Made by a program: the position numbers and the translations under genes
Source: JAJVID01 sp035275805
GTDB taxonomy: Bacteria; Acidobacteriota; Blastocatellia; RBC074
NCBI GenBank assembly: GCA_035275805.1
Contig: DATEMG010000069.1
Coordinates: 1 to 18,399 of the forward strand
Length of the DNA: 18,399 bases
Direction: 5' to 3'
Shown: positions 10,405 to 17,631 of the stretch, piece after piece
Numbering within the stretch: position 1 is the stretch's first letter
Layout: each line of letters opens with the position of its first letter
The notes under the pieces: model-generated
Seen by the model: only the letters and a program-made list of their open reading frames with translations
Told to the model about the DNA's origin: nothing
Databases searched by the model: none

Positions 10405-10676
10405 GCAGCCTCATCTTTACGCAGCGCCAGACGCGTCCCTCGCAGAACGACAACCAGCGGCTCTCCCAGTGGGGCGGCCTGGGCAACCTTGACCTCTGCG
10501 CCCGGCGTGAAGCCCAACTCTAGCAGCCTGTAACATGCGTCTTCGGGTCCAGACAGCGACTTAACCTGATGCCAGACCCCGTGCAGGACTTCCGATAAGT
10601 TTTTTAATCGGCGCGCCGGCGAAGCCGGCCTTGCCTCGTCCAAATCGCCGCTCGGTTTATTTATGGCGTCTTTCAT
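10386..10676 (-). CDS. feoA: Ferrous iron transport protein A
   Basis: Small cytosolic SH3-like partner of FeoB (96 aa). The core from about residue 26 shows the family pattern LSEVLHGVWHQVKSL, then RLLELGFTPGAEVKV, then LRGTRLALRKDEAAWIIV. The first 25 residues are a polar extension not usual in FeoA (E. coli FeoA is 75 aa), so a later start is conceivable, though no better ATG is seen. It overlaps feoB and sits about 130 bases below the predicted transcription start, leaving an unusually long leader. Confidence 0.92.
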   Translation of the reverse strand: MKDAINKPSGDLDEARPASPARRLKNLSEVLHGVWHQVKSLSGPEDACYRLLELGFTPGAEVKVAQAAPLGEPLVVVLRGTRLALRKDEAAWIIVE

Positions 10677-10812
10677 ATTTTAGACTTGCCACGAAGAGAG
10701 AGTTTTAGTGCAAACTGTTGATTTCATAGATGCTTACTGTCAAATTGGAGGAGCTGTTAACTTTGATATTTGATGCCTATTGAAAGATCAATCTTCGATC
10801 AAGCCGAGCGAA

Positions 10813-10841
10813 ATTGTATTTAAAATGAAAATGACTTTCAA
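10813..10841 (-). promoter_or_regulatory. feoAB promoter with overlapping Fur box
   Basis: On the minus strand, TTGAAA (10841-10836) is followed by exactly 17 bases and then TACAAT (10818-10813), a near-consensus sigma70 promoter. Overlapping the -35 and spacer, TGAAAATGACTTTCA (10826-10840, plus strand) fits the Fur 7-1-7 inverted repeat TGAWAAT-N-ATTWTCA with one break in symmetry. Iron-bound Fur there would block polymerase. Placement before feoA strongly supports the reading. Predicted transcription starts near 10806. Confidence 0.7.
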
Positions 10842-10888
10842 CTACAGCGCAGGAAAAAGCGGGGCTAAATTTTAGGTTCGGCGATAAA

Positions 10889-12574
10889 TCACTTGGTATT
10901 GATTGCGTTGACCAACAGGAATCTTAACTCGCCGAAGCGGGCGCGGGTGACCAGATAGAGAGGAAGACGGCGCGCGTCATTCGTGATCCAGGTTTGCGCC
11001 AGAAGTGGTTTGGCCGGTTCAGGGGCAAGCACATCTACTTGCAAGGCGTCTCGCGCGCCCAAGGGACCGCCGATGGATTCTTGCTTGATGACTTTGATCG
11101 TCAGCCGTCGCAGGCGATTGTTAGCGTCGAAGAAGGTGAAATCGAGCGTCGTTCCGATTTTCAGGTCGGCCGCGCGAATGGCGTAAAAGAGCGAGAGTAT
11201 GTCGTAAGCGCCCGGAGGGAAATTGGTCTGAGAGCCGTTCGGTAGCGACATCAGGTTTCTCGACCGATCATAAGTGGCGGTGGTTTGTTTGAAGCGTTTT
11301 CCTTCGCGCAAGCGCAGATCGGTTCTGACCGGAGTGAGCGAGTCCATCAAAACGAGACTGCTCGCCCGGTCGTTGACGTTGATCAGTGTCCGCGCCGCGC
11401 CTACTGACGTCGCTTCGCCGAAGAACTCAATAACGCGGTTCCCATTAAAAGTCCCCTGCTGGCGCACTTCAAAGCTAGCTTTGCCAACCGAAGGGAAGTT
11501 TCCCCATGAGATGTCATAACTAAGCCGTTCACCGACGATGAAAGGATATTCTTTAGGCTCCAGCGCCGATTCCAAATCAATACCGGGTTTGGCGCCGCCA
11601 TGATTGACGCTGCTGGTTGGCGCCGCGCCATCGCCGCCCGCGACCCCATTTCCGCTTCCGCCCGAGGCGCCCGTGATAGGGGGCGGACGACGAGGGTTGG
11701 CGCCTTCGGAGGTCGGGGAATCGAGTTTTACTGGAGCAGATTCCGAGGGCGAGGCGAAGCTTACACTGGCGAGTTCGGCTCGAGCTTCGCCGATTGGCAA
11801 TTTTGCTTTAAACATCACGGGCAAGCGCTGGTTGTCAGTGGAAATATAGACGCAACCCCGATAGGAGCTATATTTTCCCTTTGGATATAAATTGACGAGA
11901 ATAGTGTTGTACGCGCCTGCTTGCACGACGATGCGTTCACGACCTTTGACCACCGCTTCGACATCGACCAGTTCCTTCTCATATAGCGCAGTGAATTTGA
12001 ACTTGGAGCCGTCGGCGAGCGGTTGCAGCCGCAGCCAGTATGCCAGCGACGTCAGGTCGTAAGTCTCGTCGCGGATCGAGACTGCGCTGTCGTCTGAGAA
12101 CAGCGCTTTCTGTTTTGAACGGTCAAAGACGACCACCTCTTCGGACCGCCTTTGCCCCTGGTGAATCGCGCTCACCGCCAGATGCGGAACGGCCTCACTC
12201 AGGCTCACATAGGAGGTATATTGATTATCCACTTCGCCAAAAAGCGAACGTACTTGCCCAAGAGTTTCCACCCTGCTGCGCAGTTGATAACTCTCCCGTC
12301 CGTAGAACTGTCCTTGCGCGGCGACCTCCATCTCGACGCGCGCGGCCGAAGGAAAACTCGACCAGGAGACGTTGTAAACCAGTCGCTCGCCGACGACCAG
12401 CGGCGAGCCGCCGTTGGAATTTTCGGAAGTCGGGGCAGGCTGCGACGAGGTTGATTTGGGAGGCGGAGTCAGGCGCCCGTCCTGTTGCTGCGCGTAAAAC
12501 CTCAAGCCGCAACTGATCGCGGCGACGGCGAGCGATCCCAAAATGGCTTTACGAGTTGTTTTAGCGAGCGACAT
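10889..12574 (-). CDS. Exported protein with two DUF3108 domains
   Basis: Function unknown. The chosen ATG starts MSLAKTTRKAILGSLAVAAISCGLRFYAQ, a good Sec signal, giving 561 aa. Two homologous halves follow, each starting with almost the same words: VGERLVYNVSWSSFPS and VGERLSYDISWGNFPS, and each matching the DUF3108 pattern of exported beta-rich proteins. The halves are joined by a Gly/Pro/Ser-rich linker of about 60 residues (RRPPPITGASGGSGNG...). The frame stays open up to a TTG at 12685 that overlaps the pyrF stop; this would add 37 residues before the signal and is less likely, as is ATG 12601. No start has a good ribosome binding site. DUF3108 is a domain of unknown function, so only an envelope location is proposed. 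Confidence 0.75.
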   Translation of the reverse strand: MSLAKTTRKAILGSLAVAAISCGLRFYAQQQDGRLTPPPKSTSSQPAPTSENSNGGSPLVVGERLVYNVSWSSFPSAARVEMEVAAQGQFYGRESYQLRSRVETLGQVRSLFGEVDNQYTSYVSLSEAVPHLAVSAIHQGQRRSEEVVVFDRSKQKALFSDDSAVSIRDETYDLTSLAYWLRLQPLADGSKFKFTALYEKELVDVEAVVKGRERIVVQAGAYNTILVNLYPKGKYSSYRGCVYISTDNQRLPVMFKAKLPIGEARAELASVSFASPSESAPVKLDSPTSEGANPRRPPPITGASGGSGNGVAGGDGAAPTSSVNHGGAKPGIDLESALEPKEYPFIVGERLSYDISWGNFPSVGKASFEVRQQGTFNGNRVIEFFGEATSVGAARTLINVNDRASSLVLMDSLTPVRTDLRLREGKRFKQTTATYDRSRNLMSLPNGSQTNFPPGAYDILSLFYAIRAADLKIGTTLDFTFFDANNRLRRLTIKVIKQESIGGPLGARDALQVDVLAPEPAKPLLAQTWITNDARRLPLYLVTRARFGELRFLLVNAINTK

Positions 12575-12681
12575 CGAATTATTTTGATTTACTACTGACA
12601 TTGGCGGCGGTTTGACGCAAGTTCGCCGCGGACGGCCTTTGATATTAAACGTTCCGAGAGCGGATCGGTTCGTTATTCTTC

Positions 12682-13536
12682 TCAACTCTTTTTTATGCCA
12701 CTAGACCCGCTTACCCGATTTTCGGCCTGATTTATTTCCTCGAGTATCTTAAGCGCGGCTGCCGCCGGATCATTCGCCGCTGTTATCGGCCGTCCGATGA
12801 CCAGAAAATTTGCGCCTGCGCGAATAGCTTCCGCCGGCGTCGTAACGCGGCTCTGGTCATCAAGAGGCGCCCCTTCGGGGCGAACGCCGGGTGTGAGAAT
12901 GACGAAGCCTGAATCTTCGACCGCGCATCTGATGGGAGAGATTTCGAGCGGCGAGGCTACAACGCCGTCCAAACCCGACGCCTCGCAAAGTTTTGCGAGG
13001 CTGACCACTTCGTCATCCAATTTCCGATCTATGCCGACTTCTTTCAAAGAATCCTGGGTGTGGCTGGTCAGGACTGTGACGCCCAAGATCATTGGGCGGG
13101 TTATCCTCTCATGTTCTGCGGTCTCGGTCACGGCTTCATTTACGGCGCGCATCATTTTCGACCCGCCCATCGAGTGAACATTAAAAACGCTCACGCCCAG
13201 GCGCGCGGCCTCGACTCCCGCCATTGCGGCTGTGTTCGGGATGTCATGAAATTTCAGGTCCAGAAAGACATGCTCGCCCATCGCAATGATCTTTCTCACA
13301 ATCTCGGGGCCGGCGGCGGTGAAGAGTTGCTTGCCGACCTTGAGCATACCGGCGACGCCGCGCAAACGCTCGACCAGAAGCAAAGCCTGATCGGGCGAAT
13401 CGACGTCCAAGGCGACCACTAAGGGATTGCGGATTACGGAATGCGGATTCTTCGATTGCGGATTGCGGATTGCGGATTGCGGATTGTCGCTTTCCGTAAC
13501 CGCATTGTTCTTATGACTGTTCTCTGGTTCGCTCAT
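12682..13536 (-). CDS. pyrF: Orotidine 5'-phosphate decarboxylase with repeat-derived N-terminus
   Basis: Last step of UMP synthesis: decarboxylates OMP (284 aa). Core motifs are intact: ALDVDS with D44, K66 in MLKVGK, the catalytic D93-K95-D98 set in DLKFHDIPNT, GVTVLTSH, and the phosphate-binding stretch TPGVRPEG to GANFLVIGRPIT. The enzyme core starts near residue 37. The first 37 residues are unlike any PyrF I know, and residues 18-37 (NPQSAIRNPQSKNPHSVIRN) are the translation of a 7-base tandem repeat. No better start lies closer to the core. It sits 99 bases after the M23 peptidase gene on the same strand, away from pyrK and pyrD. Confidence 0.93.
   Translation of the reverse strand: MSEPENSHKNNAVTESDNPQSAIRNPQSKNPHSVIRNPLVVALDVDSPDQALLLVERLRGVAGMLKVGKQLFTAAGPEIVRKIIAMGEHVFLDLKFHDIPNTAAMAGVEAARLGVSVFNVHSMGGSKMMRAVNEAVTETAEHERITRPMILGVTVLTSHTQDSLKEVGIDRKLDDEVVSLAKLCEASGLDGVVASPLEISPIRCAVEDSGFVILTPGVRPEGAPLDDQSRVTTPAEAIRAGANFLVIGRPITAANDPAAAALKILEEINQAENRVSGSSGIKKS
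13424..13486. repeat. 7-base tandem repeat inside the pyrF 5' end
   Basis: Nine or so GATTGCG/GGATTGC-type units, several exact, run in tandem. A matching reverse-complement block lies at 13611-13630 (AATCCGCAATCCGCAATCCG), so the two can pair over 20 bases with the pyrF start codon in the loop between. In the pyrF frame, three units make 21 bases, giving a 7-residue protein period. Confidence 0.85.
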
Positions 13537-13610
13537 TATGTCTTCATCTCGCGTTTACAGTTCCACAATCAGTGTGGCTCGCATTACAACTCGCTGCCCA
13601 AGATCCCCAA

Positions 13611-13630
13611 AATCCGCAATCCGCAATCCG
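13611..13630. repeat. Partner arm of the pyrF tandem repeat
   Basis: AATCCGCAATCCGCAATCCG is an exact reverse complement of 20 bases of the tandem repeat in the pyrF coding start. It lies in the 99-base spacer, just past the stop of the M23 peptidase gene. Together they form an inverted repeat with a loop of roughly 125 bases that holds the pyrF start. Confidence 0.8.
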
Positions 13631-13635
13631 AGGGT

Positions 13636-14547
13636 TCAGGGCAGTGGCAGTGTCAGCAAGACGGCGGGATCGAGGTAAACTCCCTGCCACCGTACGCCGA
13701 CGTGCAGGTGCGGCGCGGTGATCCTGCCGGTACCGCCGCTCAACCCGATGATCTGTAACTTATCCACGCTGTCGCCTTCGCGCACTTTGATTTCGGACAA
13801 GTGCATGTAAAGCGTCGCTAAACCCTGCCCGTGATCGATCACGACGAAACCGCCTTCATAGAACATCTCGCGCGCAAGGATCACCACGCCGCTGTTCATT
13901 GCGCCCACGGGCGTGCCGATTTCGGCGCGGAAATCCAACCCTTGATGAATGCTCTGAACTTTGCGGTTGAAGGTGCGGCGCGTGCCGAATTCGCCCGTCG
14001 TCCTGCCATAGACCGGGGCCTCGAAATTCCCCGACCACAGCCTGAAAGGAGTAATATTCGCGAAAGCCTCTTTCTTTTGTTCTTGTTCCTCCTCGATTCG
14101 CGCCAGCGTCTCGGCCTCCGGTTCCGTGTATTGGCCGGCTACGCTGAGGGCCGTGGTCCGGTAAAGAGCCGGTTCGACCCTGACGGGGTGGACGTATGAG
14201 AATCGGCCGCCGTTCGCCGTTATGGCTTCGAGCGTGAGTCGGCTTCTGCCAGCGCCCGCGTCTACGCCCACTCCCGCGAACCCGTACCAGGCCCCTTCCC
14301 GCTCGTCAAAATTGAAGATGACGCTGCGCCCCTGCCATTCGCCGCTGAGCGCCCTCAAGGCTCTTCGCGATTTGACGCGGAACAGGCAGGGCGAGCCGTT
14401 GACGATTACCTCCGGCTCAGAAGTGACAACCAGCGCTGCGCGCTGCGCGGATTTCGATTTAGCCGCGGATGTTCGCGCTTGTAATGTGACCGCCAGCGGC
14501 AAAGTCAGTAGCAGCGTGGCGACTGCAAGGGGGATGTTCACTTTCAT
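13636..14547 (-). CDS. Secreted M23-family metallopeptidase (peptidoglycan hydrolase-like)
   Basis: Exported zinc endopeptidase of the LytM/M23 fold (303 aa), probably cutting peptidoglycan cross-bridges or acting in envelope remodelling. A Sec signal (1 to about 25, LAVATLLLTLPLAVTLQA) is followed by a beta-rich region, then a short charged helix (about 143-161, EAETLARIEEEQEQKKEA), then the catalytic domain. Zinc ligands are H201 and D205 (HQGLD) and H282 of the HLH pair (280-282), with catalytic H249 (YMHL). All are present, so it should be active, unlike EnvC/NlpD-type activators. The start is ATG 14547; a GTG one codon upstream is possible. No Shine-Dalgarno was seen. Confidence 0.9.
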   Translation of the reverse strand: MKVNIPLAVATLLLTLPLAVTLQARTSAAKSKSAQRAALVVTSEPEVIVNGSPCLFRVKSRRALRALSGEWQGRSVIFNFDEREGAWYGFAGVGVDAGAGRSRLTLEAITANGGRFSYVHPVRVEPALYRTTALSVAGQYTEPEAETLARIEEEQEQKKEAFANITPFRLWSGNFEAPVYGRTTGEFGTRRTFNRKVQSIHQGLDFRAEIGTPVGAMNSGVVILAREMFYEGGFVVIDHGQGLATLYMHLSEIKVREGDSVDKLQIIGLSGGTGRITAPHLHVGVRWQGVYLDPAVLLTLPLP

Positions 14548-14598
14548 CACTAAACAGATGGGAGAAATTTTCTGTTTTTTGGGGCTTAATCATCAGAA

Positions 14599-14683
14599 CA
14601 TTGTTCATCGTTCAATGTTCATTTGACATTGTCGGAGCCGCGCCATTCCACAATGACAGATGAACATTGAACGATGAACAATG
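14599..14683. repeat. Perfect 24-base inverted repeat between pyrD and the M23 gene
   Basis: Arms at 14599-14622 and 14660-14683 are exact reverse complements, and pairing continues inward with a few mismatches so nearly all 85 bases could fold into one hairpin. The arm has a 7-base rhythm (GTTCATC, GTTCAAT, GTTCAT). It lies about 30 bases past the pyrD stop, so it may end or attenuate the pyrK-Nudix-pyrD transcript, though no T-run follows it. Confidence 0.85.
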
Positions 14684-14712
14684 AAAGCGCTTCAAAATTT
14701 TCGCCTAACCGC

Positions 14713-15639
<927 letters not shown>

Positions 15640-15642
15640 CTT

Positions 15643-16050
15643 TCAGCCTTCGTCTATTACGAGTCGCCGCAACAGCTCTTTGTCTTTCTCATAAGTCAGG
15701 CGATCAACGGCTTCGAGCGCGGAGACCCATTCGTAGTGCGAGACTTCGTGATTCGGCTCGAACTCGCACTCGCCCGACGGCTCCATGTGCCAGTAGAAAA
15801 CCACCTTCGGCTTGCTCTTCACATTATAAGCGGTGTAGCCCGCGAAGCTCGTGATCACGGTGTCGTAGCCGGTTTCCTCCTTGACTTCGCGCTGCGCGGC
15901 CACGTCCCAGCTCTCGCCCTTTTCGATGTGCCCTTTGGGCAGAGTCCAGTCCTTGTGTTTAGGCCGCAGAATCAGCAGCACCTCGCGCCCGCGCGGCGCA
16001 TCGCGCCAGACGACGCCGCCCGCCGCGTAAGTGATTTTCCTGTTATTCAT
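15643..16050 (-). CDS. Nudix hydrolase
   Basis: Small NUDIX pyrophosphohydrolase (135 aa). The Nudix box GX5EX7REUXEEXGU is complete at residues 40-62 (G40, E46, R54, E55, E58, E59, G61). The flanking sequence (GGVVWR, LLILRPKHKDWTLPKGHIEKGES) resembles Ap4A/diadenosine-polyphosphate or general (d)NTP-cleaning Nudix enzymes; the substrate is not certain. The start ATG 16050 is chosen because GAGGGAG lies a few bases upstream; the open frame extends further into the pyrK end, but that part has no Nudix similarity. It is set between pyrK (47 bases before) and pyrD (3 bases after). Confidence 0.92.
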   Translation of the reverse strand: MNNRKITYAAGGVVWRDAPRGREVLLILRPKHKDWTLPKGHIEKGESWDVAAQREVKEETGYDTVITSFAGYTAYNVKSKPKVVFYWHMEPSGECEFEPNHEVSHYEWVSALEAVDRLTYEKDKELLRRLVIDEG

Positions 16051-16097
16051 CGATCTCCCTCTAAATTCATAGGAAGTCGGCGCGGTACCGATTCTTT

Positions 16098-16940
16098 CTA
16101 CCAATATAGTTCTTCTCCCCAAAAGATAGGCCCGTCGACGCAGGCCTTTTTGTAAACGAAACCTTCGGGGCAATCGTCTCTAACCGCGACCGCGCAACCG
16201 ACACAGACGCCGTAGCCGCAGCCCATCGGCGCTTCGAGCGAGAGTTGCGACGGCGCGCCGAAGCGCTCGGCGATCTGCGCTACTCGATGCAGCATCGGGT
16301 CGGGGCCGCAAGCGTAAATGATCGTCCGCGCGCCGCTCCCGCGTTGCAAATGTCTTTCGAGCGGCGCGGTGACGAAGCTCGCCTCGCCCAGACTGCCGTC
16401 CACAGTCGCGCAAATGACGTTCTCCTCCCGCAGCAGCCCGATGAAATCGCCAAGCCCGCAAAGATCGCCACGGCTCGCGCCGCCGATGAATAGTTTCACG
16501 CGCGCGTCCCGCCTGACCAATTCTTCCGCCAACATAAACAGCGCCGCCGAGCCGACGCCGCCAGCCACCAGCAGCGCCTCGCGTCCGCGCGCCGCTTCGA
16601 TGTCATAGGTGTTCCCCAGCGAGCCGAGAAAATCCACCTTGTCTTCGGGCCTCAAATTCGCCAGCGCCCGCGTGCCGCGCCCCAGAATCTGGTAAATGAA
16701 ATCGACGCAGGGCGCGCCTTCCGCGGTCATGCTGCGGTAATAGGCCATCGCGCGGCGCAGCAGCGGCTCGGCGATTCCGTGCGGCTTGATCATCGCGAAC
16801 TGGCCCGGCAATACCGGAATCTCCCGGTCGAGGCGCAATCGCAGGTAGCCGTACATGCGCCCGGAGCCGCCGCCGGACCCGCCGTCGGGCTCGGGTAAGA
16901 TCAGATCGTTTCGTTCAACAGTCGTTACAGTGTCGATCAT
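16098..16940 (-). CDS. pyrK: Dihydroorotate dehydrogenase B, electron transfer subunit
   Basis: FAD and [2Fe-2S] subunit passing electrons from PyrD to NAD (280 aa). It has an FAD-binding barrel (about 28-118), an NAD-domain loop VAGGVGSAALFML (125-137), the CGPDPML motif (211-217) and iron-sulfur cysteines C241, C246, C249 and C267 (CX4CX2C...C, then VDGPIF). Where PyrK usually has RPxS for FAD, this protein has RRAMAYY (62-68), so the Ser is Ala. A Gly/Ser insert (GGSGGGSG, 20-27) sits near the N-terminus. Start ATG 16940 fits family length; the frame stays open 50 codons upstream without similarity. First gene of pyrK-Nudix-pyrD. Confidence 0.92.
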   Translation of the reverse strand: MIDTVTTVERNDLILPEPDGGSGGGSGRMYGYLRLRLDREIPVLPGQFAMIKPHGIAEPLLRRAMAYYRSMTAEGAPCVDFIYQILGRGTRALANLRPEDKVDFLGSLGNTYDIEAARGREALLVAGGVGSAALFMLAEELVRRDARVKLFIGGASRGDLCGLGDFIGLLREENVICATVDGSLGEASFVTAPLERHLQRGSGARTIIYACGPDPMLHRVAQIAERFGAPSQLSLEAPMGCGYGVCVGCAVAVRDDCPEGFVYKKACVDGPIFWGEELYW

Positions 16941-17001
16941 TGCGGGGAATGCGCTGTCAAACACAGCGAAATCTGTATTGGGAGTAGGGGAAGTAAGCCT
17001 G

Positions 17002-17031
17002 AGTCTAGCAGACCGAAATCGGACGTGGCAA
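17002..17031 (-). promoter_or_regulatory. Candidate promoter of the pyrK operon
   Basis: On the minus strand, TTGCCA (17031-17026), 18 bases, then TAGACT (17007-17002). The spacer holds the palindrome CCGAAATCGG (17013-17022), a possible operator. Transcription would begin near 16995, about 55 bases before pyrK. The match is fair, not consensus. Confidence 0.4.
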
Positions 17032-17108
17032 AGACATTTACAGTTTTCCTCGCTCCGTGTATCGTTGCCTTTATTCGACCTGCGGGGCAAAAACGATCAG
17101 ACGAATCT

Positions 17109-17543
17109 ATGAATGCCAATAAAGTTATCGCGGGAAGCGTCGTTGCGCTGGTCTTGCTGGCCAGCTCTCCGTTCATGCTACGGTTGATATGGCCGCGCGT
17201 GAACGACGTCAAAACGGGCGCGACGCCCGAATATCCGGACATCCAGCCGCAGCGTTTCAACCAGCCCTTCGACAAGGTCTTCGAGGCGGCGACGAACGTC
17301 GCGCAGGCGATGGGCTGGGAGATGCGGGAGACGGATCGCGGTCAGGGGATCATCGAAGCCATCGCCACGACCCCGATACTCAAATACCTCAAATTCAAAG
17401 ACGACGTGACCGTGACCGTGACCAGCGAAGGCGACGCCACGATCGTCAATGTCCGCTCGAAATCGCACGTGGGCAAAGGCGATCTTGGAACGAACGCGCG
17501 CCGCATCCGCGCGTTTCAGGCCGAACTGGCGAAACGCTTATGA
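17109..17543 (+). CDS. DUF1499 family protein, membrane-anchored
   Basis: Function unknown (144 aa). A single N-terminal hydrophobic segment (about 6-26, VIAGSVVALVLLASSPFML) should anchor it in the membrane or act as a signal. The rest fits DUF1499: PFDKVFEAA..AMGWEM, GIIEAIATTP, KFKDDVTVTV, IVNVRSKSHVGKGDLGTNARRIRAF. The start ATG at 17109 is chosen because it precedes the hydrophobic segment directly; an ATG at 17025 would extend the protein into the divergent spacer and give it an unlikely N-terminus. It diverges from pyrK and lies 88 bases before pyrR. No link to pyrimidines is evident. Confidence 0.8.
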   Translation: MNANKVIAGSVVALVLLASSPFMLRLIWPRVNDVKTGATPEYPDIQPQRFNQPFDKVFEAATNVAQAMGWEMRETDRGQGIIEAIATTPILKYLKFKDDVTVTVTSEGDATIVNVRSKSHVGKGDLGTNARRIRAFQAELAKRL

Positions 17544-17631
17544 GCGATGTTATATTCCGCGCATGTTCAGCTTTCATGTATCTATCAGTTAGGAACGCCA
17601 CTTCAATTCGTGGCATGGAGAGCGCCGGACA

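Noticed and set aside
10677..10888. A small gene or riboswitch in the widest internal spacer
   Set aside because: No coding frame with a ribosome site and no known riboswitch-like pattern was seen; the stretch is accounted for by the feoAB promoter and leader and the downstream spacer of the pyrF-DUF3108 group.
13424..13486. Possible CRISPR array
   Set aside because: Units are 7 bases, directly tandem with no spacers, and no cas genes are present.
17544..17631. PyrR-type attenuator or anti-terminator before pyrR
   Set aside because: No PyrR-binding-loop-like sequence or terminator hairpin was found in these 88 bases; a TATATT at 17551 lacks a -35 partner.
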